DNA from: Branchipolynoe longqiensis | Lineage: Eukaryota > Annelida > Polychaeta > Phyllodocida > Polynoidae | Direction: 5' to 3' | Length of the DNA: 64,000 bases | Assembly: GCA_030323885.1 (NCBI GenBank) | Contig: CM059190.1 | Span: forward strand, 85,862,709 to 85,926,708 | Program-made: the position numbers and the translations under genes | In this document: piece after piece, positions 1 through 10,954 of the stretch | How the letters are laid out: each line of letters begins with the position of its first letter | Position numbering within the stretch: the first letter of the stretch is position 1 | The notes under the pieces: model-generated | The model's input: the letters and a program-made list of their open reading frames with translations, nothing else | Databases searched by the model: none | Told to the model about the DNA's origin: nothing

Positions 1-249
1 ATCTCAAACGGTTCATTTTAAAGTGACACAACCTGCACGTTATGAGCTTGTGCCATTACCTCTTTAAAAAAAAAAAAAAGATTCGATGATTATAATCTGT
101 TTTACTTCAGTTTTGAGTAACCTTTAATAAAAAAAATGGCCCCGTCTTATCATTCCATATAGACCTTTTCCACAGACCATCTACAGTGACTCTCTAGCCA
201 CAATTTTAGTTCTTCCTACTGTCACCAGATGGCAGGTTAGTGGTGGACA
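1..249. other. No recognisable gene
   Basis: AT-rich sequence with homopolymer A runs. I see no coding signal or repeat family that I can name before the SINE-A fragment starting near 250. Confidence 0.5.
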
Positions 250-346
250 GCCTCTATAAGACATTTCCCACCGAGCATGTTTCACAGTGTCCCGTCCTGA
301 TATGACCTTAGCTGTTGCCAGGAAGTAAAACTCCAACGAACAACCG
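250..346 (+). repeat. SINE-A 3' fragment
   Basis: Diverged 3' part of the SINE-A family that dominates this window. The recognisable end reads CCTGATATGACCTTAG followed by GTTGCCAGGAAGTAAAACTC. The tRNA-like head is absent, so this is a 5'-truncated copy. Confidence 0.6.
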
Positions 347-935
347 ATGCACAGTGAACTGCTACTCACGGCAGCAGCTGCTCCAGTGACGTCAGGGAGC
401 GAGTTGGTGGTGGAAATCGTCTAATATGTGTTAACTGTACTGAACAAAACCAGTCACCCATCCAGAGTCAGTCAAGTCAAGCCGCAGACCCAACGACAGG
501 TCAATCATGTCACGTGAAGGATGGGCTGGCAGAGCCAACTAGAGAACAGGGTTAGGACGCTGGGCTGCATGGTCATACAGAGAACTATAGAAGACACACT
601 CCGCAGTGTTGCAAAATGCCACGCGCTTCCAGAAAGCACCCAATCAGGCTTCTGGCAACTTCTGTAATTAAATTCCATGCTAATTATTAACCAAAATATG
701 TCAAGACATTTTAAGACCAAAATGCCTCTTTTTTTAAATGAATTAATAGAGTATCCGACTTCTTAACTAGAAAAACCAACTAAATGTAAAACCAATTCTT
801 ATTGGATAGTGCCAGTACCTGCAACTAGACTGTGGCTGTTAGTCTGAAAAGTGCAGATATCAGCACATTGTATACATGTACACATCAGGTCGACTAGGCG
901 GGAACTACACTTTTTACACCCTTAATAGGAGCCCA
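347..935. other. Unassigned intergenic sequence
   Basis: No gene, structural RNA or clear repeat seen. Short open frames on the minus strand lack any familiar domain and look like chance. Confidence 0.5.
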
Positions 936-1546
936 TGGAGGGGAAGAGAGGAGGAGGGCAGGAGGGGAGGAAAGGGGGGGGGGGGGGGGAGTGAGGAAGG
1001 AGAGGAGGAGAGGGGAGGAGGAGAGGAGGGATGTGGAGTGGAGAGGAGAAAGGGAGGACAGGGAAGGGGGTAGATGGAGGAGGGGGAGGAGGGGAGGAAG
1101 GGAGGAAGGGACTAGGGGAGGGAGAGAGGAGGTGAGGAAGAAAGGAGGGGAGGGGAGGAAGGGACGAGGAGGAAGGGAGGAGGGGAGGAAAGAGAGGAGG
1201 GGAGGGGAGGGGAGGGGAGGGGGAGGGAGGTGAGGAGAGGAGAGGAGAGGAGAGAGAGGAGAGAGAGGAGAGGAGAGGGAGGAGAGGAGAGGAGAGGAGA
1301 GGAGAGGAGAGGAGAGGAGAGGAGAGGAGAGGAGAGGAGAGGGAGCGGAGGCGGACGCGGAGCGAGCGGAGCGGAGAGGAGAGAGAGGAGAGGAGAGGAG
1401 AGGAGAGGAGAGGAGAGGAGAGGAGAGGACAGGAGAGGAGAGGAGAGGAGAGGAGAGGAGAGGAGAGGAGAGGAGAGGAGAGGAGAGGAGAGGAGAGGAG
1501 AGGAGAGGGGCGGCGAGGGGGGAGGGGAGGGGGTTGGAGGAGGGGG
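936..1546. repeat. GA-rich low-complexity block (AGGAG)n
   Basis: Purine-only tract built mainly of AGGAG/GGAGG pentamers, most regular from about 1230 to 1510. The long Ser/Leu/Pro-rich and Arg/Glu/Gly-rich open frames on both strands here are consequences of the repeat, not genes. Confidence 0.95.
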
Positions 1547-1972
1547 AAGAAGCGAGGTCGGCACATAGGAACCTAAAATGGCACAGTACAGAGTACAGTG
1601 GGATTGCTGAGTGAATAAAATGTGGTTTTTTTTTTAAAGGGCTGTGTACGACATATAAATAAGTCTATATCTATAACGCTCCATTTATTACTTCATCGCA
1701 TATAAGTGTTTCAACTTCAACCTAACACACCAAACACGTGACTTATGACACTCCAGGCAACACGCCGGGAACCAGGTCAGAAGGCCACCAGACCAAGTCT
1801 CTCCCACAGCTCATTCACCAAACACAAAGTGCTTATTTAGTGAATCAGGCGTGCCGAGTGTCTGACTGTACATGTGCAGTCATACTCTCCGGACGCGCCC
1901 CCTATCGAGAAGCTGTGTAACTACCTAAGTATGCCGCCGCTGTCACATTACGTGGCTCGGCTTGGAACAGGT

Positions 1973-2442
1973 GTTGCAGTTTCAGTGGCACACCAGTTTA
2001 CGAGGGACACATCCATTCAAATGCATTGTCAATGGCCGTGAGCAAATCTTCATACAGAAGTGAAATATATCTAAAACCACACCACCTAAAAACAAATCCC
2101 TTGGTACACATATAGAAAACATGTGTACCAAAAAGATTATATAGGGTAGGGTTCTGGATTTCTATTAATTTTGAATAAAACTAATGTTTTGCACTGCGCA
2201 TACCGTCAAACTCGAGGCATTATCAATGGTCGTGAGCAATCTTCATACAGAAAATACAGCAAAAGTGAAATATCTCTAAAACCACACCACCTAGAAACAA
2301 ATCGCTTGGTACACATATAGAAAACATCTTTACCAAAAACATTATATTAAATTTATAAGGTTAGTGACGATGCTGTTCGATTTTGACGCATGCGCAGAAG
2401 CGATGTGTCCCTCGCAAACTGGTGTGCCGCTGAAACTGCAAC
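1973..2442. mobile_element. TIR element (family M7) with about 42-bp inverted ends
   Basis: The left end starts GTTGCAGTTTCAGTGGCACA and the right end is its reverse complement with few changes, ending ..GCTGAAACTGCAAC. The inverted match covers about 42 bp, up to GGGACACATC. Inside, a segment of roughly 150 bp (2018-2150) is repeated near 2215-2345 with shared text such as AAAACCACACCACCTA. No transposase frame is present, so it is a non-autonomous MITE-like element. The target duplication is unclear. Confidence 0.75.
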
Positions 2443-2922
2443 TCCGGCACACCCCGGGGAGCAGCGGTGACTAGTACCCGCCGCCACCCACCACTGGTAC
2501 CCCGCTGGGTGGAGGTTGGAGATCAGCGCTAAGCTGCAGGCCTGTACGCCGGAGACCAGCGGTCGTTGCGCATTCACGTGAGCACTTCCGGCCTAACTGT
2601 CCCCCTATAGGCGATATGTGGTGCTGATAAAGGCCGATGCACTACACTGGGTACTGGCGCCCACCAAACACTAGATGGCGCCACCCTTGGCGCAAGCTGC
2701 TCCTGTATTTCACCTATGTATCTTATTTATCTTAACTACACTTATATATCTAATTCCTCTGTGTTGTGCCTACTCTATAATGGTTGCCAAGCTTTATACG
2801 GTTTTAAGAAACTTTCCAGTACTTCGTTTCAAAATTATCAACCTAGGTAGCTTTTAGGTTTTTAAGTACCATTACGAAACCCATCTATGTATTGCCGAAC
2901 TACCCGCCACGTCTCACTCTGC
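2443..2922. other. Unassigned intergenic sequence
   Basis: No gene or recognisable repeat seen. The small open frames have no recognisable domain. Confidence 0.4.
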
Positions 2923-3075
2923 CATAATGTGACTGAGTGGCATATCAGGTCATGGTGCTGGCGGTTTGGTCGCCCAGAGGGGCAACACGATAATAATGTG
3001 TGCGCACTGTCACAAGTCGGTACCCGTCCTGATATGACCCTAGATTTTGCCAGGATGTAAAACTCCAAACAACCA
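2923..3075 (+). repeat. SINE-A, 5'-truncated
   Basis: Starts in the body of the family (AATGTGACTGAGTGG) and runs to the typical end TTGCCAGGATGTAAAACTC. The tRNA-like head is missing. Confidence 0.85.
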
Positions 3076-3272
3076 ACTGTCTCACTCTGCCTACCAGTAT
3101 TTTTATCAATGTTCTCACTATACAAATGCTGCACAGTACTGCTGTAATGAACCTAATTACATCACAGCGCCCTCTGTCGCTTTAGTTCTGGAGTTATTCC
3201 ATTGCCCTCGACAACCACTCACACCCACTCACACCCACAGCGCACACCGGTATACCCGGGCTAACTGGTAAA

Positions 3273-3697
3273 GGCCCTGTCACATTAGGGTTTTTTGCGG
3301 GAGCGTATGGTGGCGTAGGCGCGTTACGTCATATACGTCGGCATACGCCGTATACGCTACTCATAAGCTACGCATACGCTGCCAGATGCCGCCAGATGCC
3401 GGCTTATGTGAAGCGTATGAGGCATATGCCGCCATACGCTTTCATAAATCCGTCCGTCCAAATTTTGTTGTGCATGTTCAAAAAAACTCGACCTATGAGG
3501 GCGTATGGCCCATACTGTCAAAAAATGTCACAGCACGCTCCCATACGCTCCTCATACGCTCCTCGTACGCTCCTCGTAGGTTCCACATACGCTCAAAACC
3601 ACCCGAAAGTTCACCGAAGGTCATCATAGGCCGGCACCAGCACGGCGTACATAGGTTTTCAATACGCTCCCGCCATACGCCGTAATGTGACAGGGCC
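3273..3697 (-). mobile_element. TIR element M1, copy 1
   Basis: The ends are GGCCCTGTCACATTA and its reverse complement TAATGTGACAGGGCC. The interior is filled with short CGTATGCG/CATACGCT motifs in both orientations, giving a strongly self-complementary element. The reverse complement of its right half matches the left half of 36067-36830, so the two are inverted copies of one family. No coding capacity. The flanks read GGTA on the left and TTAAGG on the right; the target duplication is not clear. Confidence 0.85.
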
Positions 3698-3911
3698 TTA
3701 AGGTTCAGCCTTGGAGTATTCTGAAGGGAATAGATTTGGATCAGAGCCAGCGGTCTATAGTGACCTCTAGCATTTAAACCCTCGATGTCAACCACCTACA
3801 TCTGGAGGGAGTGTCTCCCAGCGTTGAGCTCAATGGGTCTCTAAAAAAATTATTTACTCTTTTTAATAGTGAAAAAAAAGAAGAGTTATTTCGGATGAGC
3901 ACGGGTACATA

Positions 3912-4010
3912 TGTCAAAGCTGCATAGTTCGATGAAAGGCATCAAATTTTCTAAACCAAAAGACTTAGCTAGGTTTGATCCCAGATTACTATTTTTTGTT
4001 CTGATTTGAT
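3912..4010. mobile_element. TIR element M4 fragment
   Basis: Short match to the end of the family seen complete at 7582-7903 and also near 10955: CTGCATAGTTCGATGAAAGGC, followed by the same CATCAAATTTTCTAAACC context. Only one end is present. Confidence 0.55.
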
Positions 4011-4330
4011 TTAATGACGCCTCTAGAGCGCATTCATTTTCATCTCATTGGCTATTGGACGTCAAACATATGGTCGTTCTGACATATTTCTTTGGAGGAA
4101 ACCCGCTGCTGCCACATAGGCTACTCTTTCCAACAAGCAGCAAGGGGTCGTTTATATGCACTTTCCCACAGACAGGAGAGCACATACCACAGCCTTTAAT
4201 GAACCAGTTGTGTATCACTGGTTGGAATAGAAAATAGCCCAAACTGCAAATGTGTCCAGTGAGCAGGATCGATCGGATGACCAACACCTTCACAGGTGGA
4301 CACGCTACCGCCTGAGCTACGTCAAGCTCC
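4010..4330 (-). repeat. SINE-B, full-length tRNA-derived SINE
   Basis: A second copy lies at 39630-39935, and the two share long stretches including CTATTGGACGTCA and AATAGCCCAAACTGCAAATG. Read from the minus strand, the right end begins with a tRNA-like head: GACGTAGCTCAGGCGGTAGC is a good A box, and GATCGATCCT sits where the B box belongs. It resembles an abundant mollusc SINE that I recall from gastropods and bivalves (name not verified). Confidence 0.8.
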
Positions 4331-4644
4331 CCACCCTATTACTAGGTTAACCCATAATCACTTTAGAAAGCTAGCCTTGGAATATACAGCTTTCTCACTC
4401 CTAGAGACCAATTCAAATTCACAGGCAAATTCACAGCTTACCCAGGACTACATGTACTCTTTTAAGGACATCATATGTACACATTATTTTTTATTGGCTG
4501 CGGATTTGCAGTTCTATTAAAAAACAATATATTGTCAACAAATTGGAAGATTTGCTTTTTGAATCAGAACAACCAATTCGAAAACGATTTAATAGCCGAA
4601 TGATGGATCCAATCAAGAATGAAACCGCTAAATATTAAATTAAG
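4331..4644. other. Unassigned AT-rich sequence
   Basis: Nothing recognisable: no domain-bearing frame, inverted repeat or tandem repeat noticed. Confidence 0.4.
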
Positions 4645-4977
4645 GTTGGTTGGTTGTTGGAGTTTTAGATTCTTGCAACATCTAAGGTCATATCAGGACA
4701 GGTACTGACTTGTGACAGTGCACACTCATGGTGACTTCATAGTGCTGCCACACTGGGAAATTTGGCCACCGCCACTATGACTCGATATCCCACTCCAGTC
4801 ACATTATCGTGACACTGAGCTAATCAGTACTTGCCCTAACCTATTAATGCCGAGCGCCAGGCTAGGAAGTGACAAGCATCGATTTTATAAGTCATTGGTT
4901 TGACTCGACTGGAAACCGAATTCCCGACCTCCCGCATGTGAGGCCCATGTTCTACCATTTTGGCCATCTCGCCCGGT
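4645..4977 (-). repeat. SINE-A, near full length
   Basis: Runs from the tail (GCAACATCTAAGGTCATATC) through the body (CCACTGGGAAATTTGGCC, GAGCGCCAGGCTAGGAAG) to the tRNA-like head near 4900-4977. The head is read on the minus strand. Confidence 0.85.
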
Positions 4978-5394
4978 TGTGTCCAATGAAGAATTAAACC
5001 GTAAAATATTACTTACATGACCATCGGCTAAAATCCTGAAATTTAAGGACTTTCCGGGATTTTCAGGACTCTTACGAATGTTGATACAGCTGAAATACCA
5101 TATACGAAATACGCAAACAATCTAGGTCACGCTACTCACGTTGATCGAATGGTCGTCGATGTGCTTGAAAACGGTCGGGTCCGAGTAGATCTCGTGCTTT
5201 AAAAACCTCGGGGGTGAGGGGGCGGGCAAACCCCCTTGCGCCCCGACAGGCTCAGGCCTGAAGCTAGGTGGCGCGCTCATCGCGGTGGTCGCTGGTGGCT
5301 CCTCCTAGTGGCGGCGTCTCGTACTCCTAATGATGACTTCCGGCCGCGCACTGCACCTCGGCTAGTTCTGCCTGCAAGAGGAGAAGTGATCGAT
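4978..5394. other. Unassigned sequence, GC-rich in its second half
   Basis: 5210-5380 is GC-rich, with G and C runs around 5217-5250. No familiar protein or RNA is seen. Confidence 0.4.
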
Positions 5395-5707
5395 CTTAGT
5401 ACATGGGTCGTTCTCAGAAAATGTGTATTACTTTTGTGACCTGAAAACATTCCAAATAATAGCAGAATCCATATTGATATGAAGGTTTATATGTTGCACA
5501 TATGTCAGTTGGAAATTTGTTGTCTTTCACTTTTTTTATTTAGATTTAATACAAAAATGTGAAAGCTGTTAAAATTAACCATGTACCAGCCATCTATAAC
5601 ATCATTTAAACACACATCCAACATCATTCTAACAAACACCACAAATTCAACCAAGATGTAAAGTCAAAAGAATTGCTTCTTACAAGAAAAAAGTCGGGAT
5701 TGTTTGT
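5395..5707 (+). repeat. Dispersed repeat R1, copy 1 (empty site for M9)
   Basis: Shares long diverged identity with 50930-50953 joined to 51412-51690, for example AACATTCCAAATAATAGCAG and TCTTACAAGAAAAAAGT. At the position equivalent to 5426-5427 (TA), the other copy carries a 458-bp TIR element. This copy therefore represents the uninterrupted state. Its nature is unknown; no coding potential seen. Confidence 0.7.
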
Positions 5708-6042
5708 TTTTTTGTTTTACATCCTAGCAACATCTAAGGTAATATCGGGATGGGTACCGACTTGTGACAGTGCGCATCCATGGTAACTTTATAGCGCTGC
5801 CCCACTGGGAGACCAGGCCACCAGCACCATGACCTGATATCCCACACAGACACATTATCCTGACAACCAGTCCTTGTCTTATCCAAATAATGCCAAGTGC
5901 CTGGCTAGGAAGCAACATGTATAAATTTTTAAGTCATTGGTTTGACTCGACCAGGGTTTAAACCTATGAACCCATGGGTTCAGGTCTCCCAATCTCCCAA
6001 AACTGGAGACAGACACTCAACTCATTCGGCCATCCCGTCTGG
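5708..6042 (-). repeat. SINE-A, near full length
   Basis: Tail ACATCCTAGCAACATCTAAG on the left; tRNA-like head on the right ending CATTCGGCCATCCCGTCTGG. The B-box region is GGGTTTAAACC, where better copies have GGTTCGAACCC. Confidence 0.9.
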
Positions 6043-6083
6043 CGAGGGGAATACAATTTGGGTAGAGGTATGGTGTCGATATA

Positions 6084-6128
6084 TGGCAAGGACTGGTTGG
6101 CTCAGTGTCAGGGCAGCACTATAAATTC
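6084..6128 (+). repeat. SINE-A short internal fragment
   Basis: GGCAAGGACTGGTTGGCTCA and then GGCAGCACTATAAA, in plus orientation, with the intervening body deleted. An R1-like stretch follows at about 6138 (CATTCTCAGAAACTGTGTA). Confidence 0.6.
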
Positions 6129-6337
6129 TTATTTGGGTCATTCTCAGAAACTGTGTATCATATTTTTGGTTTCCATGTTACATTGTTAATGATTTTGTCT
6201 ATTTCTTGGGGGTTAATAAGTCAAATAGTTATTGTTGACTCTGTATTATTAATGTTAAGTATATTAGCAATAGTGTATTACTACATGTATATAATCTATC
6301 CCACAAAATGTATCCAAAATATGCTTAATGATTTTGT

Positions 6338-6469
6338 CCTAGGAAGCGACAAGTATCAATTCACAAGTCATTGGTTTGACTCAACCAGGGTTCGAACCCG
6401 TGGCTTCGAATGCCACGATCTACCTAAACGGCAGACGGATTCTCAACTCATTCGGTGGTCCCATCTGGT
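6338..6469 (-). repeat. SINE-A head fragment
   Basis: Only the head and adjoining body are present: CCTAGGAAGCGACAAGTATC, then CAGGGTTCGAACCCGTGG (a good B box on the minus strand), ending CCATCTGG. Confidence 0.8.
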
Positions 6470-6564
6470 CGAACAGGGCTATAAGTGACAACAATCTCAA
6501 CTTCCGCTGAATCTGCTCCGGCCCTTCCTGAGGAACCAGTGGAACTAGGAACTAGGAACAACCG

Positions 6565-6660
6565 TACTGGTCTTCCTCATTCCACTGCTCCTTGCCATAC
6601 CTTAATAATGCCGAGAACCAGGCTCGGCAGCGACAAACATACATCTGTCAATCATAGATT
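6565..6660 (-). repeat. SINE-A fragment, variant body
   Basis: GGTCTTCCTCATTCCACTGC followed by CTCCTTGCCATACC and a CCAGGCTCGGCAGCGAC segment. The same variant junction occurs near 23370, which suggests a subfamily. Confidence 0.6.
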
Positions 6661-6794
6661 TAAGTAGGTGTTTTTGTTTTTGAAAATGTAATGCTTTCAT
6701 GGGACTATATATAGCATGTTAAACATGCGGCTACGGACAAGATTGTATCAACACGTGATGAGACATGCGATGGTTAGTGTGTGACAAGAATATG

Positions 6795-7110
6795 AGGAAA
6801 ATGGTGGGGGGGGGGGGGGGCCAGAAGAGATAAGGAAGGGAACGGCAAGGGAGGGGGGGGAGGGGGAGGGGAGGGGGAGGGGAGGGGAGGAGAGGAGAGG
6901 AGAGGATATGTTGAGAGGAGTGGATATGAGAGGAGGGATATGGAGAGGATGGGATAGGGAGAGAAAAGAGGAGAGGAGACGGTGAGGGATAGGAGCGGAG
7001 TGGAGAGGAGAGGAGAGGAGAGGATGAGTGAGAGGAGAGTGAGGTGAGGAGAGGGAGGAGAGAGGAGAGGCGAGGGAGGAGGAGAGAGGAGAGGAGAGGG
7101 GAGGGGAGGG
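6795..7110. repeat. G-run and GA-rich low-complexity block
   Basis: Starts with a run of G and continues as GGGGA/GGAGA repeats. Frames through it are repeat artefacts. Confidence 0.9.
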
Positions 7111-7215
7111 CGGGCGAGGGGAGCGGGATCGGGGCTAGGGCATGGGCAGGGCGGGGAATGCGAGGGCAGGTCAGGTTCAGGGCTGGGAAGCGTCAGGTAC
7201 AGGAAGGGTCAGGGC

Positions 7216-7288
7216 AAGGCATGACATGGCATGGCATGGCATGGCATGGCATGGCATGGCATGGCATGGCATGGCATGGCATGGCATT
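7216..7288. repeat. (ATGGC)n pentamer microsatellite
   Basis: About 14 near-perfect ATGGC units. Because 5 is not a multiple of 3, every frame reads the same M-A-W-H-G cycle. Confidence 0.95.
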
Positions 7289-7339
7289 GCAGGGGAGGGC
7301 AGGACAGGACAGGGGAATCAGTGTGTAACCATAAGCGTT

Positions 7340-7420
7340 TTCATAGTCCGATGAAAGCATCAACATTTCTAAACCGATTTTATTCTAGATATCGAACTTA
7401 GATGCTGAGATATAAAGTCG
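7340..7420. mobile_element. TIR element M4 end fragment
   Basis: TTTTCATAGTCCGATGAAAG plus CATCAACATTTCTAAACC, matching the ends near 3912, 10965 and 59345. Confidence 0.5.
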
Positions 7421-7421
7421 C

Positions 7422-7495
7422 CATGAGTGCGCCTTGCTACAAGTCGGTGATCAGTCCTTAGGTGTTGTGAGGACGTAAAAAAAAAAAAAACCAAC
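7422..7495 (+). repeat. SINE-A 3' fragment
   Basis: GCCATGAGTGCGCC, then CAAGTCGGT and GTTGTGAGGACGTAAA followed by an A run. Only the last about 70 bp of the SINE is present. Confidence 0.6.
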
Positions 7496-7581
7496 AGACA
7501 TCAAACTTAAGTAATGCAGATCAACTTAATATATTTACATCCCATCTTGTTAAAGGCAGAAATCAAATTTGGATTGTGCCA

Positions 7582-7903
7582 CCTTAAAGCTGCACAGTCA
7601 AAACCCAAAACAAGTGTCTCAATTTGATTCTACATATCTAACTTAGATAGCGCTTGTTAAACATTTGTCATCACATAGAAGGGAATACGAAAGCAATTTA
7701 ATAGAACCTATCACTGCAGAAACATATGGTGTCAGAGTTACTAATTTTGCATGTTTGCGCTTCAAATATTTCAAAAGTTAGCTATTTAAAATAAGTTACT
7801 TGAAACCAAATTAAGGTTGAATATAACGTTATGATCACCCTAATATGTTTATCTAAGAAAATGACAGAAACTCAAAACCCCTTCGGACTATGCAACTTTA
7901 AGG
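7582..7903. mobile_element. TIR element M4, complete copy
   Basis: Left end CCTTAAAGCTGCACAGTC; right end GACTATGCAACTTTAAGG, its imperfect reverse complement. Length 322 bp, AT-rich, no frame of note. Related pieces occur at 3912, 7340, 10955, 40525 and 59340, so it is a dispersed family. Non-autonomous; the transposase source is not in this window. Confidence 0.75.
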
Positions 7904-7963
7904 TCCCCACGGATGATACTTAGCACCCATGAATAGACCTTTGTCGGTACCATATGCGACGTG

Positions 7964-8240
7964 GTTTTGTTGTTGGTTTTGTTGTTGGTTTTGTTGTTGG
8001 TTTTGTTGTTGGTTTTGTTGTTGGTTTTGTTGTTGGTTTTGTTGTTGGTTTTGTTGTTGGTTTTGTTGTTGGTTTTGTTGTTGGTTTTGTTGTTGGTTTT
8101 GTTGTTGGTTTTGTTGTTGGTTTGTTGTTGGTGTTGTTGGTGTTGTTGTTGGTTTTGTTGTTGGTTTTGTTGTTGGTTTTGTTGTTGTTTTTGTTGTTGG
8201 TTTTGTTGTTGGCTTTGTTGTTGGTTTTGTTGTGGTTTTT
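7964..8240. repeat. 12-bp minisatellite (TTTTGTTGTTGG)n
   Basis: About 20 units, nearly perfect until 8120 and then degenerate. Because 12 is a multiple of 3, all six frames stay open and give long FVVG, LLLV, CCWF or TKPTTKPT-type peptides. These are translation artefacts. Confidence 0.95.
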
Positions 8241-8292
8241 GTTTTTCTGCTGCTTTTGTAGTTTCTGCTGCTTTTTTGTTTCTTTTGTTTTT

Positions 8293-8455
8293 GTGTGTGT
8301 GTGTGTGTGTGTGTTTGGCGTGTGGGGGGCGGAGATTTCAGAAGGTGGTCTGTATGTTTGTGTAGGTATGTGGGGTGTGTGGGAGTGGTGGGGGTACGGG
8401 TGTGGGTAGGTGTCTGTATGTGTGTGTGTGTGTATGTGTGGGTACGTGTGTGGGC
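8293..8455. repeat. (GT)n and GT-rich tract
   Basis: A pure GT run at about 8294-8314, followed by degenerate TGTGTGGG-type sequence to about 8455. Confidence 0.9.
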
Positions 8456-8645
8456 GTGCGGGTGACAAAGCATGCAGTAAGCACTGAAACAAGGGGAACC
8501 GTGCATAAAACATGGGGCTTCCCGTCTGGAACCGGGGAGGGGACAGGGGGGGGGGGGGGTAGATGGGCGGGGGCGGCGGGACAGGCCCCTCTGTTCAAGC
8601 ACCACGTCATTACCTTGTCATTATTACCATGTCACTCTAATCATG

Positions 8646-8684
8646 TCACACACACACACACACACACACATACACACACACCCA
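8646..8684. repeat. (CA)n microsatellite
   Basis: Perfect CA repeat with one T interruption. Confidence 0.95.
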
Positions 8685-8882
8685 ACACATCCACCCGATA
8701 AAAACAACAAGGGGAAGAAGAGTAAATAGATTACATCCCCGACCCATCAACCCACCACATAAACCAAACCCCCAAGCCTGCCCACTCCACCCTCGGTCTG
8801 TGGTCCAAGTCTCGTCGGGTCTCGCCCACGTGAGAGAACTCGCACAATGCGCGACGAGCGTTCCATTAACCTACACAATGTA

Positions 8883-8936
8883 CAGCACACACACACAATC
8901 ATACACACACACAATCACACACACACACACACACCC
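8883..8936. repeat. (CA)n microsatellite
   Basis: CACACA runs broken by ATC/ATA. Confidence 0.9.
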
Positions 8937-9010
8937 CTTTTTGTCACACGCGGGAGGACCTTGAACAATGTGGTCCTGGGTGTGGGGGCGTGGGGGTGCA
9001 TGGTTTTAGT

Positions 9011-9364
9011 TTGTTTGATTTTGTTTTGCGTCCTAGCAACATATAAGCTCATATCAGGACGGGCACCAACTTGTGACAGTGCGCACTTATGGCGACTTTA
9101 TAGTGCTGCCCCACTGGGAAACCAGGCCAGCAGCACCATGACTTGATATCCCACTCAGTCACATTATCCTGACACTGAGCCAACCAGTCCTTGCCCTACC
9201 CTAATAATGCCAAGCGCCAAGTTAGGAGTTGACAAGTATCAATTTGTAAGTCATTGACTTGACTCGACCAGGATTCGAACCCACAAAAAAAACTCATGGG
9301 TTCGGATCTCCAAATCTCCCAAAACAGGAGACGGATGCTCTACTCATTCGGCCACCCCATCTGG
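9011..9364 (-). repeat. SINE-A, full length
   Basis: Tail GTCCTAGCAACATATAAGC to head end CATTCGGCCACCCCATCTGG. The minus-strand head shows the A box in GGGGTGGCCGAATGAG and the B box GGTTCGAATCC (plus strand GGATTCGAACC). A TG-rich satellite starts at the head end. Confidence 0.92.
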
Positions 9365-9365
9365 T

Positions 9366-9546
9366 AGGTGTGTGTATGTGTATGTGTGTGGGTGGGTGTA
9401 TGTGTATGTGTGGGTGTGTGTATGTTCATGTGTGTGGATGGTGGGTGTATACATGTGTGTATGTATGTGTGGGTGTGTGTGTGTGTATGTGGGGGGGGGG
9501 GGTGCATGTGTGTGTATGTGTATGTATGTGTATGTGTCTGTGTGTT
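9366..9546. repeat. (TG)n/(TATG)n tract
   Basis: Degenerate TGTATG repeat with a G run near 9491. The Cys/Val/Met-rich and Thr/His-rich frames are artefacts. Confidence 0.92.
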
Positions 9547-9849
9547 TGTCACCACACTGCGAGCACCTCCAATCAGGCCACGCCGGGTACAAGCAATCAC
9601 GTGGGTGATGCTATGTGAATAGATACAGCACGCGCGCAAGAAAATGGTCGCTTTCGTCCATTGTCGTCTGCTGCAACACGTGTCGGCTACTGCGAGTGGA
9701 ATTCACTGAAAGCAGGCGTGGTTTTTTTTCCAATGTATGTCAAGAGATTCTGGTGCTTCGTGTAGTTTTTTTTAACTTCTTCCTCACCTTCAACTCGGTA
9801 ATGATAGACTAGTTCCAGCAGATGACATTACCTCTCTAACCAACCACCT
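9547..9849. other. Unassigned sequence
   Basis: No recognisable feature. Confidence 0.4.
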
Positions 9850-10016
9850 CCACAGATCTACAACTCCCCTAGATCGATCGCTTTATTTGGCTCCCAAACA
9901 TTCGCCCATACAATACCATTGTAGCGAAACGAAAAACTCCCTAAGCCGAACACCTCCCTAAATGAACCATTTAAAGCCTGTCCCATGGATGGTCGATTTC
10001 GAGAGGTTTTACTGTA
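9850..10016. mobile_element. Possible mariner/pogo-type MITE end
   Basis: On the minus strand the right edge reads ACAGTAAAACCTCTCGAAAT, the CAGTNNAACC pattern of many Tc1/mariner-pogo MITE ends; the element at 50954 has it at both ends. A matching left end was not found, so this may be one-sided. Confidence 0.4.
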
Positions 10017-10100
10017 TATCACTTTCGAGACGCCAGAAATGCTGCACACACGCGGCCCGCCAGTCAGATCCCTGGCCACTCTAGGATGAGGAAGGTTTTG

Positions 10101-10445
10101 TTTGTTTGTTGTTTTACATCCTAGCAACATCTAAGGTCATATCAGGACGGGTACCGACTTGGGACAGTGCGCACTCATGGCGACTTTATAGTGCTGCCCC
10201 ACTGGGAAACCTGGCCGCTATCACCATGAACTGATATCCAACTCAGTCACATTATCCCAATGCTGAGCCAACCAATCCTTACCATATCCTAATAATGCCG
10301 AGTGGCATGCTAGGAAGCGACGAGGATCAATTTTTAACTCATTGGTTTTACTCGACCAGGATTCGAACCCACAGTCATGGGTTCGGATTTCCCGATCTCC
10401 CAAAACAGGAGACGGACGCTCAACTCATTCGGCCATCCCGTCTGG
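10101..10445 (-). repeat. SINE-A, full length
   Basis: Tail ACATCCTAGCAACATCTAAG to head end CATTCGGCCATCCCGTCTGG. The tail side has the GTTTGTTTGTTGTTTTA spacer typical of this family ((CAAA)n on the SINE strand). Confidence 0.92.
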
Positions 10446-10829
10446 TATGTGGGTGAGAAAGGAGTCGTACCGCAGCATGCTACACATAACATACACATGG
10501 GAAATGGTATTTCATATCATGTAGATTAGTGGTTAGCACACATTGACTGCAGTCCGCACTGGTAAAAAATTGTAGTGAAGTCTAGAGTGATAACGAGAAT
10601 CATGCTGGCCCTACGGTGTAAAGTAGGGTTGGGAGGGACATTGGCCCACTTCCAGACATGTACACACGGCAGGTCTCAGCTCCAGTCCCTTCTGGGTAAC
10701 CAAGCAGAGTAATTATGGAGACGTGGTATAGGTCGGGTGCTGGCAGGTCCAGTAAGTCGGCATGTGTAATTATTTCGGCGCATGCTCTATAATGGGACGC
10801 TTCCATCACCGATGATGGTCTCACCCACC
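10446..10829. other. Unassigned sequence
   Basis: No recognisable gene or repeat. Confidence 0.4.
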
Positions 10830-10925
10830 CTCACCTCCCACTTACATCCCCACCCCAACCCACACCCACACCCTCCCCACACAACCCCCACCCACAACCC
10901 ACATCCACAACCTCCACCCACGCAC
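10830..10925. repeat. CCCACA-rich tract
   Basis: Degenerate CCCACACCCACAACC repeat. Confidence 0.8.
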
Positions 10926-10954
10926 TATACATTGATGGGATTTTGTGGCAAACG

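Noticed and set aside
922..1566. 214- and 150-residue Ser/Leu/Pro frames
   Set aside because: Pure GA/CT repeat; frames in all phases and both strands, no domain.
7898..8605. 235-residue Thr/Gln/Lys frame resembling a mucin or Q-rich protein
   Set aside because: Product of the 12-bp TTTTGTTGTTGG repeat, open in several frames on both strands.
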